Shown here: in pieces, positions 1 through 10,871 of the stretch
Layout: each line of letters begins with the position of its first letter
How positions within the stretch are numbered: position 1 is the stretch's first letter
Assembly (NCBI GenBank): GCA_027559495.1
Contig: JAMXSV010000010.1
Location: 1,240,001-1,304,000 of the forward strand
DNA from: Aurifilum marmelostoma
Lineage: Eukaryota > Ascomycota > Sordariomycetes > Diaporthales > Cryphonectriaceae
Length of the DNA: 64,000 nt
Reading direction: 5' to 3'
Notes under the pieces: generated by a model
The model's database searches: none
What the model was told of the DNA's origin: nothing
What the model saw: the letters and a program-made list of their open reading frames with translations, nothing else
Translations under genes and position numbers: made by a program

Positions 1-3000
1 GGCCGGCCGTTGTCGCTACTGGATCATAGACCCGCATTTCCTCAGGCGATGCCCAGACCAAGCGTTTCAACCTTATTTTGCCTATACCAGTCGAGGGGCA
101 GCAAAAAGCAACAAAAACAAAATGAGAAGATGGCAAATTGTGAACCTAGCTACTTGCACAGTACACTGCTATGTACTCGGCATTGGGCGGTCGCAGGGCT
201 TTTGCCAGGGTCCGGGGTAATAACCCAGGAGGATGACTTATACAGAGACCGTTGTGAATCCAGCCCCCCCCCCTCCTCTCCCCCCACCCACAGTGTTCAA
301 GTGCCTTAATCCAGGTACCTATCCACCAGGCCACCCCCCCCCTTGCCTATATGGAGAGGCTCCTGGTCTCTGTCGTCCTCTTGTCTCCATCAGATTGGCA
401 GGCAGTACGTACCTCGTAATGCGGATAACATCTTGGTGAAAATCAGAGCCGGGCCCCAATTGGGATGATGGGCTTCTGAAGTTTCTCAGACGTCTCGAGC
501 AGTCTGTCGACTTCTTTCATCCTGTTCGCCAGACTGAGAATCTTTTCTTGTCACCTCAGCCCTTTACGTCCGGCAAAGAACCACACAGAGGACCGACACT
601 CGCCATCTCCCGGGAGGTAGGCAATTAAGGGCCAATCTGCGAGCCTGGGAGATTGATGGCACTCATTCATCACGGGCCCACGACCATGCTAACCGGCCTA
701 TAATGCCGTCTATAATCCGTCACCATTCTTGCGTCTTTTAGCCGTTCTGCCCTCTCAGCGCTCATAAACTGCTACCGCGCTGCTTGATGGTGTAATGAGT
801 CTGACCAACTTGACCACCATTGTCTTTTTCCGCATCAACAAGGGGCAACGCAACAGACACGCCTCGCCCTTACCCTCCAAGTACCCCAAGTCGACATACG
901 AACGCCCAGAGATCCACAGCGCGATTGGACCATACATTTCGCTGGCCACTACGCCGCTGCAAAAGAAGGAACGTCACCTCGACTGGGCAGGCAAAGTCCG
1001 AAGATTTCTGCTCGTGCCCGCTCTTTCGACAAGAGTCAGTGCCGTGGCTTAAGAAGCCTTTCCCTTCTCGTTGAGGTGGCTTTCCCTCGATCCTACCCTT
1101 CGCGCCGGGCCAAAGTGTGGTCGATCACGGCAGACAAGGTCGACGTTGTTTCTGCTGCATGCATCACATTAGACCTGGTCTGCCTCTTGTCACACCGAGA
1201 GGACCCATCGTTTCCTGATCTGGACTGGCTGCTACCACTGTTCGACTGCCTCGTCCTTCGTGTCGAGACGTCTCCTGTGCAGACAACATTTCTTGCCCGG
1301 CGTCCTATCCCGTTCCAGGCTGCGACGAGCAAAAGCAAGATCCGAGACGGCTCTAAGAGAACCGCTGGGATCCCGCCCGGTGGCAGACTGAGCAAGACGC
1401 CACTGGATTAGAAATCTGAGGCGAGGAGCCAGGGGACAAGATATTTCTCTCCCCCTGGGGCTTACACTATTTGACTTCCGCATTGGCTCACTGGGGAGGT
1501 GGCGCTGCCCAATCTGGGCCCGTACCTTACACTACTCCCCAACTCGTGCCATACACCTCGCCGTTCCCCTTTGAGCCCCCCCTCCTTGGCCTCTCGTTCC
1601 CCGGGCGCGGCCTCCCTCTGCTGGCATCTGCCAGAGTCCTCGTGCCAGCCGATCTGCCGTACCGACCGTGGCCACTCCTCCACCACCCCTGCTCCCGTCC
1701 ACTGAGAGGCAAGTCAACTCCCGCGATCCAACCCAAGCAGACGCAAACTCAATCTTGTTTCTCGACCACACTTTTTGGAATACCGCGCCTAGCCATCCCC
1801 CTGGCGGCCCTGCTCTCTCCAGTGAGAAGAGGCCCCTTGGCCGCTGTGGGCTTGCCTGTCGGCTAAGCCTGCTGCTATGGTGGTAATCACACACACACAC
1901 ACACTTGCGCGCGCGCGCACACACACACACACATAACAGCTACACCCTGCCCGCGCCATTCCCACCCCCATAAGACGGTTGTTCTTGATGATGATGAAGC
2001 CTTTCTCATACACGAATTACCCGTATCCCCTCTACGATCACATATGGCCTTCGCGGCTCACTGATATTTATCGTTGTTCACTTCCTCTTCACCCTTGAAG
2101 CCGCTTCGTCGGTGGCTGGTCACATTCGGACATCAATAACTACTAGCCTCGACGACTCTGTGCGCTGACACGTGGGGATTTTAGAAGACAAGATCTTGTG
2201 GCCTTGGGCATCAGATCTCCCGGAGCCGTCATCTTTGGGCCTGCCGTTCACCTCCAAGGCATTCCTTGCGATACAACCCAACCCAGACTTCCCCAGACCT
2301 CCTGCGAATCTTGCAGGTCCGATCATTCGCGCTCAGCCTCGTCTTTCCGTTACTCGCTATCTTGGGAGCCCATTCATCATACCAGAATCCCCTAGGACTT
2401 CGACGAAAGATCACACCACCTGTGAAACCACGTCACTACAACAGCCAAGACGCAATCGCATCTCAAGGCCCACGTCGCATGCACCTACAAGATCAACCAG
2501 CTGTTGGATAGCTTGGAGATCAGCTCCGCCATCGCTAGTCGCCCTGAATAATCATCTCGAAGATCTGTTTCCATCTAGACTGGAACACCAATCAGCTGCT
2601 TTGGTAGCGTTCCTCGCAAGAGAAGCCAGCTGAATACGCGACGTGTGTGGACAACAACCACACGACTACAGCCCTTGCCACTACTTTGTCAAGCACCAGG
2701 TTAGTACGAATTGGTCCCATTGATGATCTCTTGACAAGAGCGTCTTGTAGTATTGTGTTTGGACAATTTTTGGATTGCCTTACCCAAATGGTACTGTTGT
2801 ATTGTGATCAAACAAGTCAGAAAAGAGAACTACAACATTGGCCAATTTCGGGGAAGGACAGCATTTGATCCACTTTCTTAGGAGAGCAACGGGTCAAGTT
2901 CTCTTCAAGAGGTCGGCTGGTTGGTTCAGATACCTTTTGAGGAGGAAAAAAGGACTGTGTGCAATTCTGGGACTGATATTATCGTCGAATGGTGGACGAC

Positions 3001-3200
3001 CGCAAGCTTACTGACATTCTGCATCCTAGGGAAACAACAAAAGTGCGACTTGGTCCTGACACTGGATCCTCTTGGGACCAGACAGACAAAAATTGCGCTC
3101 AAGAGAAGTCAAGAATCAACGCTGTCTTGACACACACTAATCGGTGTCGAGTCGAAACGCCACCACCAATTTTGCAAGTTTGTTGACTCTGGGGGCGAGC
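1..3200. other. Long 5' region of the velvet gene, no supported gene
   Basis: About 3.2 kb upstream of the velvet start codon. Open frames here (for example around 1076-1411 and 2172-2633) overlap one another on both strands, lack recognisable domains and show no convincing codon pattern. The stretch probably holds promoter and a long, possibly spliced, 5' UTR, as is usual for developmental regulators. A mixed AC/GC microsatellite lies at 1889-1934. A gene entering from the left edge cannot be excluded but is not visible. Confidence 0.5.
1889..1934. repeat. Compound (AC)n-(GC)n-(AC)n microsatellite
   Basis: An AC dinucleotide tract is interrupted by TT and a GC tract, then resumes as AC. The alternating purine-pyrimidine run of about 45 bases could adopt Z-DNA; that is inference. 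Confidence 0.9.
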
Positions 3201-4601
3201 ATGGCCTCCTACGACTTTGGAGGACCCCAATGGGGACATCTATACACTGTGGGATCGCAGAACATGCTTCCATCAGTTGTTCCAGGGCCACCGCCAGTGC
3301 AGACGAACTGGGATCACCCTTCGCCGTACCGCCTGACGGTCAAGCAACAACCCGAGAGAGCAAAAGCAGCCAACGCGAAAGACAAGGACAGGAAGCCAGT
3401 AGACCCGCCACCGATTGTACAGCTCGACGTCGACCCCAACTTAGACCCGCTCCAGGTGTACATAACGTCTCCTTACCTTTTTGTGCAGACGTTCCTGATA
3501 GGGGCCACGTCTTCGGACCCGGAGCCAGAGCTGAACTCGCTGACGGGAAACACGTGCACGAGCGGGCACGTTGTCAAGGACGACAGGGGAACGCACAACA
3601 TGATGTTTTGCCTCAACGACATATCCGTCAAGAAGGAGGGGACGTACCGCCTCAAGTTCTGCTTGTTCAAGCTCAACACGACGAGCGGCGATGCCGAGGC
3701 CCTCACGTCCATCTGCTCGCAACCATTCACAACCTACAGCGGGAGACATTTCCCAGGGATGTCAGAGTCGACATCAATGACAAGACTGCTTGTGGACGCC
3801 GGAGTCCGCCTGCGCCTCAGAAAAGAGTCCAAGGCGATGAGCACCAAGAAGAAGAACAACGCGTTCGCGCAGATGATGGGTGGGCGGAGCCAGGCCGGCG
3901 AGGAGGAGGAGGACCGACCGGTGAAGCGCGTGCGGTCCGAGCCGGGCGACAAAGACAGCACTGCGATGTCCCTATACCCGAAACATGGCAGCTTCTCGAC
4001 GACACACTCGTACACGGGACACTCGACGCCCTCGACGACGATAGCACACTATCCGGGGGCTTTCCACGCCGTCACGTCCTCGCCGAGCCAGAGCATGGCG
4101 CCCATAGGCACCATGTCTGGCCACTACGGCTCGAACCTGCAGCTGGGGCTGGACACCTCTGTCGGCCACTACCACAGCCCGCCCTCGGCCGGCTCGAGCT
4201 ATCAATCGCCCGGGCGGCAGTCGCCCTCGACAGCATACCCGCTCCACGGCAGCGCGACATCGTCCCAGGGCCTCCTCACGGGGGCGAGCCCGCTCGGACA
4301 GTTCAGCAGCAGCCACCACGGGCCTGTGCTCCCGCCGGTTGACAAGATCGGGGCGCCACACGGCAGCTCGTCGCCCGACCTGAACTACACGACGGCTGCC
4401 AACTACAACAGCGGCTACATGCCCACCAACAACAGCTCTAGGGCGCTCCCTGGCATGCAGGCGCAGCGGCCAGGCAACATGGTCGGGCCCGGAGGCATGC
4501 ACATGAAGATTGCCCAGCCTGGGCTGCCGCACGGTCACAGCGGCTACGGCGAGGGCAGCATGTTTGATAATTATAACTACGGATCGCGGGATGGCCACTG
4601 A
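3201..4601 (+). CDS. Velvet-domain transcriptional regulator, VosA/VelC-like
   Basis: Single uninterrupted frame of 466 aa. I chose the ATG at 3201 because the frame upstream of it has no other ATG. The velvet domain spans about residues 43-207. It opens with YRLTVKQQP, then DKDRKPVDPPPIVQL, and closes with FPGMSES and GVRLRLRKE, all hallmark velvet blocks. There is no large insertion inside the domain, which argues against VelB, and the KDRKPVDPPP form argues against VeA. A basic patch after about residue 210 and the KRVR stretch are candidate nuclear signals. The last 200 residues are rich in Ser, Pro, Gly and His and look disordered. Velvet proteins are nuclear DNA-binding regulators that dimerise and couple sporulation to secondary metabolism. 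The family call is firm; the choice of VosA over VelC is inference and needs a tree. Confidence 0.92.
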   Translation: MASYDFGGPQWGHLYTVGSQNMLPSVVPGPPPVQTNWDHPSPYRLTVKQQPERAKAANAKDKDRKPVDPPPIVQLDVDPNLDPLQVYITSPYLFVQTFLIGATSSDPEPELNSLTGNTCTSGHVVKDDRGTHNMMFCLNDISVKKEGTYRLKFCLFKLNTTSGDAEALTSICSQPFTTYSGRHFPGMSESTSMTRLLVDAGVRLRLRKESKAMSTKKKNNAFAQMMGGRSQAGEEEEDRPVKRVRSEPGDKDSTAMSLYPKHGSFSTTHSYTGHSTPSTTIAHYPGAFHAVTSSPSQSMAPIGTMSGHYGSNLQLGLDTSVGHYHSPPSAGSSYQSPGRQSPSTAYPLHGSATSSQGLLTGASPLGQFSSSHHGPVLPPVDKIGAPHGSSSPDLNYTTAANYNSGYMPTNNSSRALPGMQAQRPGNMVGPGGMHMKIAQPGLPHGHSGYGEGSMFDNYNYGSRDGH

Positions 4602-6308
4602 CGGAGAAGAGGGCTTCCAGCCCGCTGAACGTTTCGACGAAGGCTGATGTACGCGAAGGACACAGCACGGCGAAAGAACAAAAGATGCCCGCCCATATAC
4701 ATTCTCCTTTTCAGCCCATTTTGTTTCATCTTTCTTTCTTGAACTTTTCTTCCATTTGTTCCTCTTTTTATTTTATCCTCCCCCACCATGGAGATTTGAC
4801 TATTTGAAAACAAAAAAACCTTTTTTCAAACATCGGTCTTTCGGGATTGGACAACTTCTGCAACCTCTCGCTCTCGGTTCCCTATGTTGTCGTTTAACTA
4901 CAAGGTCATGGCCCCAAATGCCGCATGTCATTACTCCCAAAACATCTTTTGGCAGATCATGGAACAATGTACTTGATGAAGCACTGCAGGGAGAACCTCT
5001 TTTCAAAGATACCCCCCCCCCCCAAATATAAGCTTTTGACTTTCCTTCACAGGACTTTTTTTTTTCTTTTCTCCTTCTTTGTTTCTTCTTGTTGTGGACT
5101 ACAACTCGAGGGGTCAGGTGTCTGTCTATACCTTTATTATGTTGTTATGTTCATTTCTCTGGTTTTGGTAATTATGGAATGGAAAGAGGTAGCACCACAT
5201 TGGTTGATTTCGCAATGATGTTGGAGGGGGATGAAAATTGCGCGGTCAGAAAGTGGCCCTTTCCTTCTATACTACTACCACTATGTCCTTTTATTTGATT
5301 CTTTCAATGATTTTCTTTTTCTGTGTGTGCTGTCCATCCTTTGGCAGGGACGTATATCACTTTGAGCTATTCACAACAGACTGCCCAATCATCATGTCCC
5401 ATCAAAAGTTTTTCTTTTTTTGTTGACTCTTTATCCTGCTTCTGGCCATCAAAATGAGCCTGGGGTATTCTTTGGTTCTTTGTTACCTTTGTTATCAGGG
5501 TCTGGATCCTGAGGGACAGACTGCATCGTGAGCGCGTTCCTGGTATTAAATGATGAATATAAGCCGTTCTTGTTGAAAGAACTGGGAAAGATCTTTGAAA
5601 AAGGGCACAGACAGGCACAGGTATAGGCAATACATATTGTGCGTATTCTGAAGATCCCTTTGATTTGATGCCGAGGCCAGGAGGAGACACCAATGTCTGT
5701 TGAAGAAGATCAGGGCATACATAGGGTAGCCAGCATTCTAGTTACCTCGTGATGACTTGGCGAAGAGAAATATATATATCAGTCAGTCCATTCCAGGTCC
5801 CAGTATCGCTTGTTGTGCGAGCAAGGGGAAACGTGATAATCGCTAATTCTCCTCGTCAACAAGGCCTAGAGTGACTGCTCGTTTCCTTCACAGCACGCAT
5901 TGGCTGAAACTATCACCCCTGGAGAGTTCAGAGTCTATCTATACGGGCGAGTCTGGTCTCGAATTATCTGTGAGCCGTCAATAGCCGCTCTTGAATTCAC
6001 ATCCTTGGACAACGGAGAAAGAGGCGGCATCGGAGCTGGCGGTTGGATTAAGGGCCTGCGGGGATGGTTGATATAGGAATTACTGGCAGAGATAGCCGGC
6101 GGGAGGGTCAAGATACAACAATCCTACACGACGACGAGTGTGGTAGTCCTACTTTCGATCATTGACTACACAGAAAGAGTGAATTAGGAACTCTTGCTGA
6201 GGCTCTGAACAGTTGTCCTGTAGAAGTTACTGAGACGTATACATGGGAATACTTTGACATATTACACGTCATCATAATAATCAAGTCAAGTCCTCATTCA
6301 AGGTTTTC
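4602..6308. other. Intergenic, 3' side of velvet gene and promoter of the hydrolase
   Basis: T-rich 3' flank of the velvet gene with a C11 run near 5012-5022, followed by the upstream region of the alpha/beta-hydrolase. No frame longer than about 110 codons and no recognisable protein on either strand. Confidence 0.6.
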
Positions 6309-7570
6309 ATGATGGCCTCATCAGAGGACTTGATCAACCCTCTTCACCCCTCGGTGATCGATCGGGTCGACCCCGACTTTGCGAGAGTTTACAATAAATA
6401 CCAAGGTAATCGCGCGGGGTGCACCAAGACCCAACAGACGATGGCCTAGGGTACATTGACTGACACGCACACACAACCCTCTGAACAGCGCCCAGACTGA
6501 GGGCCGACCAGGTGCCGTACGAGATATACAACCAAAACCGCCCAGGGTATACAGTCCCCACGCACGAGATCGAGGGTCCTGTCGCAGAAATCGAGAGCAT
6601 CACTACCTACAAGATTCCCGTGAATTGCCCCGAAGGCGAGATCGCCGTCCAGCTGACTCGTCCCACCATCACGTCCATCGCCGCCGGCGGGCTCGAGACG
6701 AAGGATGGTCTCCTACCAGCGTACATGGACTTCCACGGCGGCGGGTTCGTGATTGGGTCCTTGGCCACGGACGCCACCTTTTGCCGCGGCGTGGCCCATA
6801 ACGTCGGCTGCATCGTCGTCAACGTCGACTACCGCCTGGCGCCCGAGTACCCACACCCAACGCCCGTGCTGGACTGCCTGGACGCGCTGCGGTGGGTGGT
6901 CTCTCAGGCGGGCGAGCTCGGCATTGACGCGGACAGGCTGGCGGTGGGCGGGTTCTCGGCAGGAGGATGTCTTGCTGCCGCGCTGGCACTGCTTGTCCGA
7001 GACGAAAATGCAGCGTGCAGCGGGGATGGCGGACAGGATACTCCCGGCAGCAGGACGCGCATCCCGCCCCTGCGGCTGCAACTCCTCGTCGTGCCCGTCC
7101 TGGACTGCCGGTTCGTGCCGGAAGAGGAGGACGGCCGGTGCGACCCGGCCACGACCCCCTACGCATCCTACATCTCGCTCCACGACGCGCCCTGTCTGCC
7201 CGTGCACCGCCTCATCTGGTTCTACAACCTGTGGCTGGGCAGGGGCAGCCAGAGCCGGGCCTCCGACGCGGCCGACTTTCGCGCCTCGCCCATGACAGCG
7301 TCTTCGCACGCCGGCCTCGCGCCCGCCAGCATCCACTGCGCCGCGCTGGACCCGCTGGTGGACGAGGGCAGGGCGTACCACGAGAAGCTGCTGGCGGCGG
7401 GGGCGCGCAGCGAGCTGGTGGTGTACGACGGGGTTGGACACCCCTTTGGGCACTGGGCCGGCGAGGTGCCGGCCGCGAGGGCTCTTCAGCAGAATGCGTG
7501 GGCTGCCCTGCGGGAGGGGCTGCACTGCTGTGCCGCCGGAGAGACTGTTGGCGCCGGGGGCCGAGGATGA
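6309..7570 (+). CDS. Alpha/beta-hydrolase fold-3 (HSL/arylacetamide-deacetylase-like) esterase
   Basis: Two exons, 6309-6405 and 6489-7570, give 392 aa; the phase-1 junction joins NKYQ to APRLRADQ. The oxyanion-hole motif HGGG follows the strand AYMDF, the nucleophile elbow is GGFSAGG (Ser in G-x-S-x-G), the acid is in ALDPLVDEG and the catalytic His is in GVGHPFGHW. These are the class-defining elements of hormone-sensitive-lipase-like carboxylesterases, which hydrolyse short esters and lactones. There is no signal peptide, so it is probably cytosolic. Two ATGs are adjacent at 6309 and 6312; either could start. It lies 0.6 kb upstream of a co-oriented MBL-fold hydrolase, hinting at a shared catabolic or biosynthetic role. 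The actual substrate is unknown. Confidence 0.9.
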
Positions 7571-8149
7571 CGGTGGGTTCTGGTTCCGTTCCGGAGGCGA
7601 ATTTATGAATTTGTGGGGGGGTTGGGGGGTTGGGGGGGGTTGTATTACTATATCGTTAGAGTGCTTTGCTTAATAAACGGACAAAGTAGAGTAGGATATA
7701 TGTCATCAGCCATGTCTCACGGGTACCCTTACTATGGCGGTATTATCTCGCCTCGACCTCGCGCCCTTCTCGCGTACCTGTGGATATACGTATGAAACCT
7801 CTCTTTTGTCCCGACGTCCCATGTCTGATTAGAAAACAAGTACTACGCTGCTGTGGTTATCGTGCTGCAGATCTTCCTTGAGGAGAGTGACATGGCGTAC
7901 GTGGGCGGGTTGATAGGAAGAAGTATGCTTTCTTGGTATGACTAATTGGATGTCGTGCCACGATGAGCCCCGCAGAGTATCTCGTGCACTGCATCTTGTT
8001 TGTGTATTATAAATATCATGTGAAGATACTTGGATTTTTGGGATATTCTCCAGGTGGAACATTATCTTTTCTCGACACCGGAATATTGGCATTAGTCTTG
8101 TCAACTCTATCCAATAATTTATTGACATTGTCATAGAGTAGTTGAGATA
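7571..8149. other. Intergenic between hydrolase and MBL gene, with G-run cluster
   Basis: 3' flank of the alpha/beta-hydrolase and promoter of the MBL gene. Three long G runs sit 45 bases after the hydrolase stop codon. The rest is AT-rich with no coding signal. Confidence 0.6.
7615..7639 (+). other. Putative G-quadruplex in the hydrolase 3' UTR
   Basis: G7-TT-G6-TT-G8, three runs separated by two-base loops. The last run is long enough to be split into two G-tracts by a one- or two-base loop, so a four-tract intramolecular quadruplex is possible in DNA and in the hydrolase mRNA 3' end. Confidence 0.5.
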
Positions 8150-9456
8150 ATGGCGACTGGTGCTCCAGAGCTGAACATTGAGCCGTCCAAAGGCACAGTC
8201 GATGTCCGAGGTGCGAAGCCGAATGCCCCCTGAAACTCTGCTGCTCATTATGGCACGGGAAATTCATTCGATACTCACAAGGAACAGTCATCGACACGAC
8301 CTCATGGCTGTCCAAACTCCCCACCAAGTTATTCTTCGAGGAGCAGATCAAGGGCTTCGACTACCTCGAAGCACCCTCCTACTCCTTCCTCGTCGAGCAC
8401 CCCTCGGGCCGCAAGCTCGTCTTCGACCTGGGCGTGCGCAAGGACTGGAACAACATGAGCCCCTTCTGGACCAAGACGCTGGCGGCCAGCCCTGCTGTCG
8501 TGGAGGTCAGGCAGGGTGTCCGTGAGATCCTCGAGGAGCACGGTGTCCCTGGGTCCAGCATCGAGGCTGTCATTTGGAGCCACTGGCACTTTGACCAGTA
8601 AGTTTCTTTCTTTTTATCGTTAACTAAATTGAACGAGAGACATAGGGAGGCGGAGAGAGTGAGTGTGTGAGGTTGTGAGGTTGTGGAGAATCTTGATATA
8701 CATATATACGTATGTGTGTGTGTACATATTGGATAATATCTAACATCTTCCAGCGTCGGAGACCCATCCACCTTCGACAAAAGCACAGCCCTCATCGTAG
8801 GCCCCGGCTTCAAAGAGGCCATGCTCCCAGGCTACCCGGCCAACCCCGAGTCAGCCATCCTCGAGTCCGACTACGAGGGCCGCGAGCTGCGCGAGGTCCA
8901 GTTCGACCAGGGCAAGAAGTTTGGCCGCTTCGACGCCTTCGACTACTTTGGCGACGGGTCCTTCTACCTCCTCGACAGCCCCGGCCACGCCGTCGGCCAC
9001 CTCTGCGGCCTCGCCCGCGTCAGCAGCAGCAGCAGCTTCATCCTGATGGGCGGCGACGCTGCTCACCACGGCGGCGAGTTCCGGCCGTCAAAGTGGCTGC
9101 CCCTGCCGCAGTCCATCTCGCCCCACCCTCTGCGCGCTGACGACGGCGCCGCCACGCCGTGCCCGGGCGAGATCTTTGAGCGGCTGCTCCGGGGCGGGGA
9201 CAGGACCAAGCCGTTCGTGACGGTGCCCAGGGGGGAGGGGACCAACAACCTGGACCCGGAGGAGACGGAGAGGACGATCGAGAAGCTGCAGGAGGCGGAC
9301 GCGCACGACAGGGTCTTTGTGGTGACGGCGCACGACAAGGACCTCTTTTCGATCATCGACTTCTTCCCAAAGTATGCTAATGACTTTGCGGCAAAGAAGT
9401 GGTTGGAAAAGGGGCGCTGGGCGTTCTTGAAGGACTACGAACATGCTCTGCAGTAG
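8150..9456 (+). CDS. Metallo-beta-lactamase-fold hydrolase (lactonase-like)
   Basis: Three exons, 8150-8210, 8282-8597 and 8754-9456, encode 359 aa. The zinc motif HxHxDH reads HWHFDH at residues 121-126. Intron 2 splits it: exon 2 ends after the first two bases of the last His codon. Further metal ligands follow as SPGHAVGH, MGGDAAHH and VVTAHDKD, in the order expected of the MBL superfamily. Members related to this kind hydrolyse lactones and esters; bacterial AHL lactonases have the same layout. No signal peptide is visible. Intron 2 holds GT-rich and TATA-like simple sequence. It lies tail to tail with the methyltransferase gene (242 bases between stop codons) and downstream of a co-oriented esterase. 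The lactone substrate is inference. Confidence 0.88.
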
Positions 9457-9698
9457 GTAATAGTAGGTGGCTTAATTAGATTGTAAATCATGACACACGC
9501 ATCTTTCCTGATATTATGAGAAAGTAAAGTGCTTGCATTAATTACTGGTTGCTCAATGACTATTGATAAACCAATAAAACGGGGTAAAATTTTGTCGTCC
9601 ATATGAGGGAAACCACTGTCAGATATTTTCACACCCACGAGCCGTATGAGTGAAATAGGAGGAGACAGAAACATCAGACCGTCCATCAGCCTCCCATC

Positions 9699-10179
9699 TC
9701 AAGCCTTCTTCCTCAACGTCAACAAGACCCCGTGCTGGCCGCCCTTGACCTTGAGGTTGTCCGGAGCCACGCCGGCCTCGCGCAGGTTCTCCTCGATGAC
9801 GCGCCTCATCCTGCGCACAATGTCGTCCTCGGTCCCGACCAGCTCCGGGTGGGCCTCGCGCCACCGGGTCATGGGGCTCGACGTGGACAGGATCCTCTCC
9901 ACCATGTCCATGTCGAACTCGCGGTCGAGGTAGCTGTCGTCGAAGAAGGGCTCGTCGTCCTCGCGGACGCCAAAGAACTTCTTCTGGAACGAGGCCTCGT
10001 CAAAGGCCGGCTCGGGGGTGGCGATGGTCCAGGGGAGGAGCAGGTCCGCGTAGAGGGTGCGGGCCAGCTGGTTGCCGGGCTCGAGGTAGGGGGCCAGCTC
10101 CGTGTCTGTCATGTGATCGAGGGTGGCGTTGATCTTGGCCGCGTTGGGCACCGAATCTAGAGAGAGAGAGAGAGAGTGA

Positions 10180-10210
<31 letters not shown>

Positions 10211-10871
10211 GAGAGAGAGAGAGATTTTCTCTTTGTCTTTGCCCTGCAGGCTTGCCATCTCGTGCCATCTAAGAGATCATTCGGACTTTACGTACGGTGT
10301 GCACTTGCAGCTTGACTGCACCAGATGGCCACGGTGCCTCCTGGCTTCAAGATGCGTGCGGCGCTGGGCCAGAAGCGAGGCATATCGAACCACTGGAGCC
10401 CAGAGTAATCAGCTCTCGACCCATCCATCCCAGGGCTGCCCCGGCGGCCATCCCCACCATCAGGGTTTCACTTACGTGCGCACAGGTCGCAGCCGTGATG
10501 ACATCCACACTCGCATCCGGGACCACAGCAGGATCGATGTCCTCGGCCGTGGACACCTCGAACCGGAGAGCCGACCTCAGCTTCTCGTCCTCGGTGGCCA
10601 GGCGGGCGCGCGCCGTCTCGATCATGGCCTGGCTGTGGTCCAGCCCGGTCACGCCGGCAAAGCACCTGGCGAGCCTGAAGGTCGCGATGCCCGGCCCGCA
10701 GCCCACGTCGACCACCGTGTCCAGCTTGCCCCCGGCTGCGGTGTGATAGTCGACGATGCTCTGGTACAGGGCGTCGTTGTAGGTCAGGCGGACCTGGGCA
10801 TAGTTCTGGGCCTCCTGGGACGAGTAGTCCCGGAACGTGCGGTCTCCTGCTGCTGCTGCTGGCTCCGACAT
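9699..10871 (-). CDS. Class I SAM-dependent methyltransferase (trans-aconitate/Crg1-like)
   Basis: Three exons on the minus strand, 10871-10476, 10392-10296 and 10156-9699, encode 316 aa. SAM-binding motif I is VVDVGCGPG at about residues 53-61, followed by GLDHSQAM (acidic loop region). Exon 1 ends in TCAH and exon 2 begins WFDMP, giving the AHWFDMP signature of this fungal family. LKPGGTVAIW then marks strand 5. The C-terminal half (VPNAAKIN, LLPWTI, FF/FD-rich stretch) is typical of Crg1/TMT1-like small-molecule methyltransferases. In yeasts these methylate trans-aconitate or lipid-like toxins on a carboxylate; the substrate here is unknown. Intron 2 is largely a GA/GT microsatellite that also supplies its pyrimidine tract. 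No targeting peptide is visible. Confidence 0.88.
10159..10224. repeat. (GA)n(GTGA)(TG)n(GA)n compound microsatellite inside an intron
   Basis: Lies in intron 2 of the methyltransferase gene. Read on the coding strand it is CT/CA-rich and runs straight into the TAG acceptor, so length changes would alter the polypyrimidine tract. Confidence 0.9.

Noticed and set aside
2172..2633. 153-codon plus-strand frame upstream of the velvet gene
   Set aside because: Overlaps other frames, lacks domains and a convincing start, and is Pro/Ser/Arg-biased as expected by chance.
3230..4342. Long open frame (370 codons) in the second frame of the velvet gene
   Set aside because: It is the GC-rich shadow of the velvet reading frame. 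It has an Arg/Pro-biased composition and no family marks, while the velvet frame has a clear domain.
3972..4598. 208-codon minus-strand frame opposite the velvet C-terminus
   Set aside because: Arg/Val-rich antisense shadow of the GC-rich disordered tail.
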